The notes below the pieces were generated by a model. It worked only from the letters and a program-made list of their open reading frames with translations, had not been told where the DNA came from and did not search any database. Of a stretch of DNA of 64,000 nt, positions 51,149 to 59,040 are shown piece after piece (the stretch's first letter is position 1; each line of letters opens with the position of its first letter). The DNA lies in assembly GCA_041391425.1 (NCBI GenBank), contig JAWKNZ010000015.1, positions 1-64,000 of the forward strand, given 5' to 3'. The position numbers and the translations under genes were made by a program. This stretch comes from JAWKNZ01 sp041391425 (lineage in GTDB: Bacteria; Bdellovibrionota_B; Oligoflexia; Oligoflexales; JAWKNZ01).

Positions 51149-52144
51149 CTATTTTAGATGTCCAATGTTTGAAACTATCATAATAGGGATATTCAAATTC
51201 AACATTGCATAAAATGGAACTTTGCCAATTGAGACAGGATGTTTGTGAAGAAAATGGTGTCTACCAAATACAATCAAATCCGGATTCAAAGATTTGATAG
51301 ATTGAGTTAATTCATCAAAGACGTCACCAAAGCGCACTTCCTGCGTATAGGAAACATTGTTCAAATTCAAAAACGATTGAGGAATCTCCAACCTTTTGTC
51401 CATTTTTTTATGTATGGCCTTTTCTGTGTTAGAGACGATCGAGTGTTTGTCAATTTCAAAATCATATTCAAGGTCACGAGTAATCATCATTTCAAATACT
51501 TGATTGGCCCAAGTTAAAAGTTGTTCCTTTGATTCTTTGTGGATATGGAGATGGTGCAACGTGACATTACGAAATGCACCAGAAAGTTCACCAGCAGTAG
51601 ATAGAACATCTGCACTTGTTTGGCTTAGATCATCGCATACAAGTACAGTAAATTTCTCACCATTAAAATCGTAAAATTTACCTTCTGGAATAACTAATAC
51701 GGGTATAGAAGATTCAGTCATTAGTTCTATGGCGGTAGAAAAACCTCTCGGAACAAATCTGTAGGATACTGGTTTTACACCGCATACGATCAATGAAGCT
51801 CGGGAAATTAGCGCATCACTTTTTAGTGCTTCTCCAGGACGTCCGACATGTACCGATGTTTCAAATTCCCCTTTGCTAAGATATGGCTTAAGTGTTTTCT
51901 GAAGTTCGTTAGTGGCTTCCTTCGTCCTTTGCTCCTCGGCAGCTTTTGCTATTCCTGATGAAATATATTCACCTGGGTAAATGACTGATGCGGAAGTCCA
52001 TTGTTCAACAACGTGAGTAAATTTAAGGCTCATATCTGTGCGCTTGGCTAGACTGATAACGCTTTTTATATATTCATCAACGATTGCTGTGAATTTGATA
52101 CCGGCAACAATCTTTCTTTCTTTGCCTCGAAATCGTTCGAACAT
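51149..52144 (-). CDS. Tandem universal stress protein
   Basis: The protein has 331 residues with two UspA-like domains, about 10-155 and 160-330. Domain 1 ends with SLIVCGVKPVSYRFVPRGFS and SSIPVLVIPEG. Domain 2 ends with PDLIVFGRHHFLHKHPVS and NIPIMIVSN. The nucleotide loops (G-x2-G-x9-G-S) are degenerate, so ATP binding is uncertain. Tandem Usps help survival in growth arrest. GGAGG is placed before ATG 52144, and a strong sigma-54 promoter lies 32 bp upstream. Confidence 0.85.
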   Translation of the reverse strand: MFERFRGKERKIVAGIKFTAIVDEYIKSVISLAKRTDMSLKFTHVVEQWTSASVIYPGEYISSGIAKAAEEQRTKEATNELQKTLKPYLSKGEFETSVHVGRPGEALKSDALISRASLIVCGVKPVSYRFVPRGFSTAIELMTESSIPVLVIPEGKFYDFNGEKFTVLVCDDLSQTSADVLSTAGELSGAFRNVTLHHLHIHKESKEQLLTWANQVFEMMITRDLEYDFEIDKHSIVSNTEKAIHKKMDKRLEIPQSFLNLNNVSYTQEVRFGDVFDELTQSIKSLNPDLIVFGRHHFLHKHPVSIGKVPFYAMLNLNIPIMIVSNIGHLK

Positions 52145-52175
52145 GATATTGCACCTCCGTTTTCAAATTAAAGTC

Positions 52176-52191
52176 TGCAAAGATTAAGCCA
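52176..52191 (-). promoter_or_regulatory. Sigma-54 promoter of the Usp gene
   Basis: Read leftwards this is TGGCTTAATCTTTGCA, with TGGC, TTGCA and GG-N10-GC spacing. Further upstream GTGTAAGTAAAATGTTTACAC (written here as the arms GTGTAA and TTTACAC, 52240-52262) could be an activator site. Confidence 0.75.
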
Positions 52192-52328
52192 ACTTTGTAT
52201 TGGATGCATTTTTCTAAAAAGTTTTGATCATTCGAAATTTTGTGTAAGTAAAATGTTTACACCCTCATAACCAGCTAGATGACTCAGCGTTTAATAAAGG
52301 AAAATAACATAAAAACTGAAGCTACCGG

Positions 52329-52580
52329 ATGCCACTATCAATAGAAGAGCTATTCATGGGAATCGACATTGGAATTTCTGAAGACAAACGAAAGAAAATT
52401 GTAGCCGGTTTGGCTCGTTTACTTGCAGACTCATATACGCTTTATCTAAAGACTTACAATTTTACTAGAGACGAGTTGTTAACTCAGTTGATCTTCTTGC
52501 CTGACGAAATAATTGCCTCGATTGAGGTGGCCTCCATTTTACCGGACACTCTAAATAATGTATGGATTTTGTTTACATGA
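52329..52580 (+). pseudogene. Truncated Dps-like ferritin gene
   Basis: IDIGISEDKRKKIVAGLARL followed by LADSYTLYLKTYNF is the Dps N-terminus, where LKTHNFHWN is expected. The His/Trp ferroxidase residues that should follow are missing. The remaining sequence (TQLIFLPDEIIASIEVAS) resembles a damaged later helix. The total is 83 codons against about 160. It cannot form a normal Dps dodecamer. It lies between the Usp and Hsp20 genes, a common place for Dps in stress clusters. Confidence 0.55.
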
Positions 52581-52661
52581 AAAATCTCTTCATTGGGCGA
52601 ACAAGTTTACACTTCAGTATTACTATGGTTTACCAATGATTTGTCCTATCGAAATCAATCT

Positions 52662-52677
52662 TGGCTTTATAATTGCA
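52662..52677 (+). promoter_or_regulatory. Sigma-54 promoter of hsp20
   Basis: TGGCTTTATAATTGCA has TGGC, TTGCA and GG-N10-GC spacing. It lies 48 bp before the hsp20 ATG and may also serve the PEBP-to-polX genes, which follow with short gaps and no visible terminator. Confidence 0.75.
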
Positions 52678-52725
52678 ATTGCTTTCGATGGATATTGTTT
52701 AACTTAACCTTTTAGGAGGATGAAA

Positions 52726-53253
52726 ATGACTGCACTTGATGTTTGGAGAGGAGATCGACCCTCATTGCTTAGTTCATGGGAGCCATTCTCGCGAGATTTT
52801 GACCGTATGTTTAGTGATATGGAGCGTTCGCTCGGTTCGTTACGTGGCTGGTCCGCTAACGGTCCTGAATTTGTTCCCGCATGTGACATTGAGGAAACCG
52901 AAAGCGAATATCATCTCTCAATGGATGTCCCTGGTTTGGAAAAAGATGACATTAGAATTGAGGTAGTTGGCAATTCTGTCAGCATCTCGGGTGAAAGAAA
53001 GCAGGAGAAAGAAGAAAAAGGTGCAAATCAGTACCGTCTAGAGAGATCTTATGGGAAGTTTAATCGTACGTTCACACTTCCTGATGGTGTCAAAGAAGAA
53101 AATATTGAGGCCAACTACGATAATGGTGTCCTTTGTCTAACACTGCCAAAGTCTGAGAAGTCTAAGGCAAAACGTATTAGCGTTAAATCCGGTAAGCCAG
53201 GATTTGTTGCCAAGCTTGCAGGCAAAGGTAAGAACAAAGCCGCCAATGAGTAG
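52726..53253 (+). CDS. Small heat-shock protein, Hsp20/alpha-crystallin family
   Basis: The protein has 175 residues. The alpha-crystallin domain runs from about 50 to 150 (FVPACDIEETESEYHLSMDV, PGLEKDDI, ISGERKQEKEEK, GVLCLTLPKSE). The N-terminal arm contains WEPFSRDFDRMFSDMERSL. Such proteins hold unfolding proteins in large oligomers. A basic tail (KLAGKGKNKAANE) replaces the usual IxI motif. ATG 52726 is correctly spaced from AGGAGG, whereas the ATG six bases earlier touches it. Confidence 0.9.
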   Translation: MTALDVWRGDRPSLLSSWEPFSRDFDRMFSDMERSLGSLRGWSANGPEFVPACDIEETESEYHLSMDVPGLEKDDIRIEVVGNSVSISGERKQEKEEKGANQYRLERSYGKFNRTFTLPDGVKEENIEANYDNGVLCLTLPKSEKSKAKRISVKSGKPGFVAKLAGKGKNKAANE

Positions 53254-53320
53254 GTTGATCTCTTTGATGCAGGTAAGCATTGCGTCATCGGAATTGTTCG
53301 CAAAGCAGAGGAGAGAACCA

Positions 53321-53845
53321 GTGACTTTTAACATAACCAGTTCCGCGTTTGAAAATAACGGTGAGATTCCGAAAAAATTCTCCGGCGAAGGGGAGGATTT
53401 ATCGACGCCACTCCATTGGCAAAATGTTCTAGAAGGAACAAAAGAGCTGGTCCTCATCTGCGATGACTCTGATGCACTTGCAACGATACCATGGGTTCAT
53501 TGGGTGATTTACAAAATTAATCCCATTATCAATCAACTTCCTGAAGTGCTGCCCAATAAGCTGTCATTTGATCGTCCGATTCACGCGGTTCAAGGTAAGA
53601 ATTCTTGGAACAAAACTGGCTACGGAGGACCCATGCCCCCATTGGGGCTTGGGTGGTGCCGCTACATTTTTAATCTATATGCAATTAGTGAAGTTGTGAA
53701 ACTGAAATCAAATAACAACAGCCGATGTTTTGCGCGAAATGGTACGACGCGAGGTCGAGGAGAGCACGTGAAAATACGTGCCGAAAAAATTGTCAAAAAA
53801 CCAAATCGATATTCCCAAGATCCGGGTATGGAAGGAATGATATAG
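53321..53845 (+). CDS. PEBP-family protein (YbhB/YbcL type), local frame disturbance
   Basis: FTSSAF-like start, IPKKFSGEGEDLSTPLHW, LICDDSDA, WVHWVIYKI and GYGGPMPPLG are phosphatidylethanolamine-binding protein motifs. After LYAISEVVKLKS the expected ADVLREMVRREVEE is present in the next frame (about 53715-53765), and the main frame resumes at EHVKIRAEKIV. Two compensating indels are therefore likely. GLGWCRYIF also deviates from the usual G-VHRY. GTG 53321 has GGAG seven bases upstream. An ATG overlapping the hsp20 stop (53246) is an alternative. Confidence 0.7.
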   Translation: MTFNITSSAFENNGEIPKKFSGEGEDLSTPLHWQNVLEGTKELVLICDDSDALATIPWVHWVIYKINPIINQLPEVLPNKLSFDRPIHAVQGKNSWNKTGYGGPMPPLGLGWCRYIFNLYAISEVVKLKSNNNSRCFARNGTTRGRGEHVKIRAEKIVKKPNRYSQDPGMEGMI

Positions 53846-53859
53846 GTGGAGGTTAGAAT

Positions 53860-54162
53860 ATGATTGCTGAATTTAGTGTTTATTTGCCAAATCAGGTGCA
53901 TATGTCTTCGAGTCTTGCTGAAGTTCTTTCTTTATTAGATAAAAGGGGCATCGAATATAGTCTTGGTGCCACAAGTACAAGCATTCGTGGCGATGCAAGA
54001 GATGTTTTTGACGCGCTTAAAGCATGTCGAGATCGTTTGAAAGAAAACTCCGACGAACTTGTAATGAATATTAATATCGTCGAGCGTAGAGAAGAGCGTC
54101 ACACGCTTGGGGACAACATTAACGCTGTGCTTAATGTTAGAGGGGAGAAAAAATATGTGTAA
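53860..54162 (+). CDS. MTH1187/YkoF-type thiamine-binding-like protein
   Basis: The protein has 100 residues. MIAEFSVYLPN, AEVLSLLDKRGIEYSLGATS and RDVFDALKACRDRLKENSDE match the small ferredoxin-like fold of the MTH1187 family (PF01910), members of which bind thiamine-type ligands. GGAGG is placed seven bases before the ATG. It sits in the hsp20 operon, and its end overlaps the next gene. The ligand here is unknown. Confidence 0.7.
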   Translation: MIAEFSVYLPNQVHMSSSLAEVLSLLDKRGIEYSLGATSTSIRGDARDVFDALKACRDRLKENSDELVMNINIVERREERHTLGDNINAVLNVRGEKKYV

Positions 54163-54601
54163 TGGGTTGTTATTATGCTTATATTTGATACTAGCCGGTT
54201 TTTCATCTGAACTATTAATTGCTGGTCCAGGTTCTGGTTGGGGAATGAGCTCTCGCTACAACCAGATGTTTGATACAAAATCAGTTGTTGAAATTGAAGG
54301 TACTGTTGAGGAAGTGCTGTACCGCTCTCCTCTAAGAGGAATGTCCTCGGGTGTTCATCTTCGCGTGAAAGCTAAAGATAAAACGTATGAGGTGCATCTT
54401 GGTCCAAAGTGGTACATTGATAATCAAGAAGCAAAAATTGAAAAGGGTGATCAGATAAAAATAGCCGGTTCAAAGATAAAATTTGATGGTGCAGATGCAA
54501 TTATTGCGGAAAGCGTAACGAAAGGTGATCAGATGCTTGTTTTACGCGATAACAGCGGCCGACCTAACTGGGCCGGGTGGCGCAATTGCTGTAGGCCATG
54601 A
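54155..54601 (+). CDS. Exported OB-fold-like protein
   Basis: The protein has 148 residues with a signal peptide (1 to about 25). After GSGWGMSSRYNQMF comes a compact beta-rich domain: EGTVEEVLYRSPLRGMSSGV, VHLGPKWYID, GDQIKIAGSKIKFDG and GDQMLVLRDNSGRPNWAGW. This pattern recurs in small periplasmic proteins near redox and stress genes in delta-like proteobacteria and recalls magnetosome-associated OB-fold proteins. I cannot name it. ATG 54155 follows GGGGAG and overlaps the previous gene by eight bases. Confidence 0.65.
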   Translation: MCNGLLLCLYLILAGFSSELLIAGPGSGWGMSSRYNQMFDTKSVVEIEGTVEEVLYRSPLRGMSSGVHLRVKAKDKTYEVHLGPKWYIDNQEAKIEKGDQIKIAGSKIKFDGADAIIAESVTKGDQMLVLRDNSGRPNWAGWRNCCRP

Positions 54602-54949
54602 TTTGTATAGTTTCAACTGGTAAGTGCAAATGCCTCTGTCATGCACTTATTGTTCTTATAAACTACATTAAAAAAATCTATTTTCGATATGAGGTTCTTT
54701 ACTTTTTCGGGTACCGTCCGGAACTCAATTGGTTTGACGAGAACGTCGTTGCTCCAGCCTTTAGAAAATTACTTTTCGTTTTTGACAATCCGTCACCAGT
54801 TAGTGTGGCTATCGTGGTGTTCGGATGTATTGATCGTATTTCTGTTACTAATTTTTCTCCCAATCCATCAGGAGTTGATGATTAATGATTTGGCATATAG
54901 GTTGCACTATAAGAACGGATACGTTCTAGACCTGTATTTTGAGGTTATC
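54602..54949. other. Gap between the OB-fold gene and polX
   Basis: Open frames cross this region on the + strand (for example FDENVVAPAFRKLLFVFDNP, followed by SPVSVAIVVF). The sequence looks protein-like and hydrophobic but has no good start, so it may be the remnant of a small membrane protein. I see no terminator. Confidence 0.3.
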
Positions 54950-56680
54950 GTGGCGACAAATGCGGAAATCGCGGATTCACTAAATGAAATTGCAACGATG
55001 CTTGCGATTGAGGGATCAAACCCATTTCGCATTAGAGCCTATGAAAATGCAGCACGGGTCATTTTTGGGTATCCAAAGTCGATCGAAGAGATTGTCAATT
55101 CTGGTAAAAGCCTTCCCAAAATTCCTGGTATCGGCAAAGATTTGGAGGGAAAAATTTTAGCGTTGGCTGAGAATAAGCCACTACCTTTAATTAGGAAATT
55201 GGAAAAAGAGATCCCCAAAGACTTAATAGGTATGACAAAAATTCCAGGGCTTGGTCCTAAGCGAGTTAGGGCTCTGCACATTGCGTTAGGTATTACCAGT
55301 TTTGCTGATCTTGCCAGAGCAGCTAGAACGGGACAAATCATTCAAGTCAGAGGATTTGGTGAAAAGATCCAAAATTCCATCAATATCTTTCTTTCAAATA
55401 AAGCTTTGAACGAAGGAAAATCCAAACAAAAACGAAAAAGTTGGTATGACGTTCGTGAGATCGCTATTCGCTTAGAATCTCAGTTACGAGCCATTGACAA
55501 AGTTAAGCGGGTGGAGATTGCGGGTAGTTATCGGCGAAAAAAAGATACAGTTGGAGATCTGGATTTTTTAGTTACCAGCGGTTCCGGCCAGTCAGTAATT
55601 GAAAAATTCACAAAACTTGAAGAAGTTAAGGCTATTACTAGCATGGGTACAACAAAGGCAACCGTTATACTGAAATCCGGTTTGCAAGTAGATTTACGCG
55701 TTGTTCCTGAAGAAAGCTACGGAGCTGCTTTACATTATTTTACAGGTTCAAAGGAACACAATATTGCTATCCGACACAGGGGACAAGAGCGTGGTTTGAA
55801 GATAAATGAGTATGGGGTTTTTTCTGGAGGAAAACGTATTGCCGGCAAAACAGAATCTGAAGTTTTTAGATCAATAAATTTACCATTTATTGAACCTGAG
55901 CTAAGAGAAAATAACGGTGAAATTGAAGCGGCTCAGACAGGTAAGTTGCCACATTTGATCGGTTTAGAAGATATAAAAGGCGACCTTCATGTTCATACCA
56001 ATGCGACAGATGGCAATGCTACACTACGAGAAATGGTCAAAGCTGCAATTGCCAAGAAATATTCATATATTGCGATTACCGATCATAGCAAAAGAGTCAA
56101 TGTTGCTAATGGACTTAGCGCGGATCGCCTTCTCAAGCAAATCGAGGAAATTGATGAGCTTCAGATTGAATTTCCATCAATAAAAATTTTGAAGGGTATT
56201 GAAGTTGATATACTTAAGGACGGGAGCCTTGACTTACCCGATGCTATTTTGAGTCGTTTGGATGTTAGAATTTGCGCAGTTCATTATGATCGCAACATGT
56301 CTCGCTCTCAAATGACTGACCGAATTATTAGGGCGATGGATAATCCTCTCTTTAACGTTTTAGCGCACCCTACAGGTAGATTGATCGGATCTAGGGATGC
56401 ATATGAGGTTGACTTGGAGAAAGTCATCATTGCAGCAAGAGATCGAGGTTGTTACCTTGAGATTAACTGTCAACCGATGCGCCTAGATCTTATTGATTAT
56501 CATTGCCAACTTTGCACAGATATTGGGGCTTCTGTTTCAATTGCAACCGATTCCCATGACGTAAATTCCCTTGATTTAATGGTTCTTGGTGTCAATCAGG
56601 CGCGTCGGGGTTGGGTTGAGAAGAATGATGTTTTAAATGCTCTTTCTTCCGAACAGATCTTGTCTGCTTTGAATCGATGA
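54950..56680 (+). CDS. polX: DNA polymerase/3'-5' exonuclease PolX
   Basis: The protein has 576 residues, the usual PolX length. It has an N-terminal helix-hairpin-helix lyase region (IPGIGKDLEGKI; IPGLGPKRVRAL), a pol-beta nucleotidyltransferase site in EIAGSYRRKKDTVGDLDFLV with the paired Asp, and a C-terminal PHP exonuclease domain (DLHVHTNATDG, AITDHS, LAHPTGR, ATDSHD). It fills gaps in base excision repair. The GTG at 54950 follows GAGG; longer in-frame starts add an unrelated hydrophobic leader. It closes the hsp20 group. Confidence 0.9.
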   Translation: MATNAEIADSLNEIATMLAIEGSNPFRIRAYENAARVIFGYPKSIEEIVNSGKSLPKIPGIGKDLEGKILALAENKPLPLIRKLEKEIPKDLIGMTKIPGLGPKRVRALHIALGITSFADLARAARTGQIIQVRGFGEKIQNSINIFLSNKALNEGKSKQKRKSWYDVREIAIRLESQLRAIDKVKRVEIAGSYRRKKDTVGDLDFLVTSGSGQSVIEKFTKLEEVKAITSMGTTKATVILKSGLQVDLRVVPEESYGAALHYFTGSKEHNIAIRHRGQERGLKINEYGVFSGGKRIAGKTESEVFRSINLPFIEPELRENNGEIEAAQTGKLPHLIGLEDIKGDLHVHTNATDGNATLREMVKAAIAKKYSYIAITDHSKRVNVANGLSADRLLKQIEEIDELQIEFPSIKILKGIEVDILKDGSLDLPDAILSRLDVRICAVHYDRNMSRSQMTDRIIRAMDNPLFNVLAHPTGRLIGSRDAYEVDLEKVIIAARDRGCYLEINCQPMRLDLIDYHCQLCTDIGASVSIATDSHDVNSLDLMVLGVNQARRGWVEKNDVLNALSSEQILSALNR

Positions 56681-56983
56681 TTTTTTGTCGTAAGTCTATC
56701 AATTCATCTTCTATACTTTGAATTGTGTCGATAACAATCGTACCAGGCAGGTTAAATCCCACTCTTGTTTAGCTATGTTAATTAATTTGTTTTTTCTATC
56801 CAATGCTTTCGCATTTCTAAAGATTTGCTCTGGCAGGGTGCGCCAATTAACGCACTGAAGGCAGAAATTGGTATGCAGGGCGTATCGTTTTGTTGCGAAA
56901 TGTACCTATTTAGCGACATATTGGTATTATTATCTAGTTGAAATAGTTAGGTTAATCCATGTTTTTTGATGTAAATGCCAAAT

Positions 56984-56999
56984 TGGCATTAAAATTGCT
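56984..56999 (+). promoter_or_regulatory. Sigma-54 promoter of the sigma-54 activator gene
   Basis: TGGCATTAAAATTGCT matches the sigma-54 consensus with GG-N10-GC spacing and lies 68 bp before the ATG. About 60-90 bp upstream TGTTGCGAAAT and ATTTAGCGACA form an imperfect dyad (9 of 11), a candidate activator site. 56681-56983 otherwise shows no gene. Confidence 0.8.
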
Positions 57000-57067
57000 G
57001 AAGAAATGCTGGATTTAAATAAAATGTTAACACGTGCAAGTTAACAGAAAGTTTAGAGGAACTATCT

Positions 57068-58480
57068 ATGAACGCAGCAGTTCAAATTTGCCCTGTTTCC
57101 CATCATAAAAAAGTCTTGCTTATCGATAAAGATCAAAATTTTTGCGTCACTTTTAAACATCGAATAGAGAGGCTGGGAATTGACGTTGATCAAGCAAGCA
57201 GTATTGAAAATCTCGAAAAGTTTTTTTCAGAAAATCATAAGATTGAAGCTGTTTTGGTTGATTCTGACTTTGAAGGTGCGTCCGGGTCAAAGCTGATAAG
57301 AGCTATTGTACATAAGCTACCTCGAACGAAAGTGTTTGTACTAATGAGCGATTATGCAGTTCAAATGGCACCCAGTTTCCTTGAAAATGGCGCCTCCAAT
57401 ATTTATCCTTTATCTTTAGGAGCTGACAAAATTGCTGAGACAATTTCATACATTCTTAACGGAAAGAATAGCCAAGAATCTGTGGATCATTGCCAGGATT
57501 ACTCAGCTTTTGTCGGACAAAGCAGAAATCATATTGCGGTTTTAGAACAAATTAGCCGTATTAAAGACGCTTCTGCAAGTGTCTTGATTACAGGTGAATC
57601 CGGAACTGGTAAAGAGTTAGTGGCCAGAGCGCTTCATGAATCGTCACTTGTTAGATCAAAGGGAAAATTTGAGGCGATAAATTGTGGAGCTATTCCTGAG
57701 TCACTGCTTGAATCCGAGCTCTTTGGTCATAAAAGAGGTGCTTTTACCGATGCGAAGGCTGAGAAAAAGGGACTCTTTGAAGTTTGCTCTGATGGTGTCT
57801 TATTTCTAGATGAAATTGGTGAGATGCCGTTACAATTGCAGGTTAAGCTTCTACGAGTTTTACAAGAAAAAGAAGTAAGGCAACTTGGCTCAACTCAATC
57901 TGTTAAAGTCAACACGCGAATTGTTGCCGCAACAAATCTCGATTTATTAAAGGAAGTTGAAAGGGGGCGCTTTAGAAAAGACCTCTACTACAGACTTGCA
58001 GTGCTAAAAATTCATATGCCATCGTTACGAGAGCGACCAGACGATATTCCTCTCTTGATTAACCATTTTATCGACAAATTTTCTGAAGATAATGACAAAA
58101 CTATACGCCCCCTTAGTGCATCTCAAATGGGAAGGCTAAAACTGGCTGATTGGCCTGGAAATATTAGAGAATTGCAAAATGCTATTGAGCGAGCAGTTGT
58201 TTTATCAGCTGATGGGCAAATTAATTTAAACGACATTTTTGAGGAAGGCTATTGCGGAACTGTCTCACCCGAGGAGTTTAACTTTGATAGTTCAGTTTTA
58301 GAGCTCCCACTGCGCCACGCGGACGCTAAAAAAGTATTTGAATCCGTTTATCTCAAAAACCTTCTAAAACATTCTAAAGGTAATGTTACTGAGGCAGCTA
58401 AGATGGCTGATAAAACGCGGGTGGAGTTGTACAGGTACCTTGCTCGCAATCATATTGTACCTGCAGAGTTTAGAGCTTAG
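57068..58480 (+). CDS. Sigma-54-dependent response regulator, NtrC family
   Basis: The protein has 470 residues. The receiver (1-125) keeps an Asp in AVLVDSDFEG but has NIYPLSLG where the conserved Lys (KP) is expected, so its phosphorylation response may be altered. The AAA+ domain (150-390) has GESGTGKE, the sigma-54 contact loop ELFGHKRGAFTDA, VLFLDEIGEMPLQLQ and RFRKDLYYRLAVL. The C-terminus has a Fis-type helix-turn-helix (GNVTEAAKMADKTRVELYRY). With its own sigma-54 promoter it is the best candidate activator for the other sites. No kinase gene is adjacent. Confidence 0.92.
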   Translation: MNAAVQICPVSHHKKVLLIDKDQNFCVTFKHRIERLGIDVDQASSIENLEKFFSENHKIEAVLVDSDFEGASGSKLIRAIVHKLPRTKVFVLMSDYAVQMAPSFLENGASNIYPLSLGADKIAETISYILNGKNSQESVDHCQDYSAFVGQSRNHIAVLEQISRIKDASASVLITGESGTGKELVARALHESSLVRSKGKFEAINCGAIPESLLESELFGHKRGAFTDAKAEKKGLFEVCSDGVLFLDEIGEMPLQLQVKLLRVLQEKEVRQLGSTQSVKVNTRIVAATNLDLLKEVERGRFRKDLYYRLAVLKIHMPSLRERPDDIPLLINHFIDKFSEDNDKTIRPLSASQMGRLKLADWPGNIRELQNAIERAVVLSADGQINLNDIFEEGYCGTVSPEEFNFDSSVLELPLRHADAKKVFESVYLKNLLKHSKGNVTEAAKMADKTRVELYRYLARNHIVPAEFRA

Positions 58481-58914
58481 ACTTTGGGCACAATTTTTAG
58501 AATCTCTTTATTTAGTTAGAGGTTCCAAAAGGTTATAATTGCACTAGTTTCCGAAATAATTCAAAGCGATGTGCAGACGCGAGACGATGAGCACAGCAAG
58601 GTTGCTGATGTCTACTCGAGGTCAGGATTGGATTGCCAAATATCTCGCTATTTCTTTAAAAAGGCCTTTAGAGTCTGAAATTTACTTTATTGGCACTCAA
58701 TACCACAGTTTTTCTAGAACGGAATGTTGGCAAAAGCTAATAAGTGTAGGTATTGGCGATATCTTTTACTAGCTGATTGTACCTTACTTTCAATGAAGGT
58801 AGACACAATTGCCATTTTCACTCTGAGCGCTTTCCGTTTAATACTCTACGATGAACTATCATGGCCCAATCAGGAAAATTAGCAAATTAAATGCCAACTT
58901 ACGTGCTTATTTTA
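58481..58914. other. Intergenic region without a confident gene
   Basis: A rightward open frame (58569-58772) lacks a ribosome-binding site and resembles no family. I see no strong hairpin or sigma-54 pattern. Confidence 0.35.
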
Positions 58915-59040
58915 TCATGCCTGTAGTTCACCCTTACTCGGCTCACTTAGTTTTTTACCAATGCGTAAGCCTGTATCATTAGCAAAATTATCCATTAGCG
59001 TTTGAGAAAGATTAGGCATCATTTTTCCTAGATTATTCAT
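58915..59040 (-). CDS. Possible 41-residue coupled peptide
   Basis: The ATG lies inside the last codons of the PCMT-esterase gene (GATGAATAA overlap) and the frame runs 41 codons: MNNLGKMMPNLSQTLMDNFA and on to a TGA at 58915. The overlap is typical of translational coupling, but the peptide is short and unknown, and may be a truncated gene. Confidence 0.35.
   Translation of the reverse strand: MNNLGKMMPNLSQTLMDNFANDTGLRIGKKLSEPSKGELQA

Noticed and set aside
58569..58772. Rightward open frame of 67 codons after the sigma-54 activator gene
   Set aside because: No ribosome-binding site, odd composition and no family resemblance.
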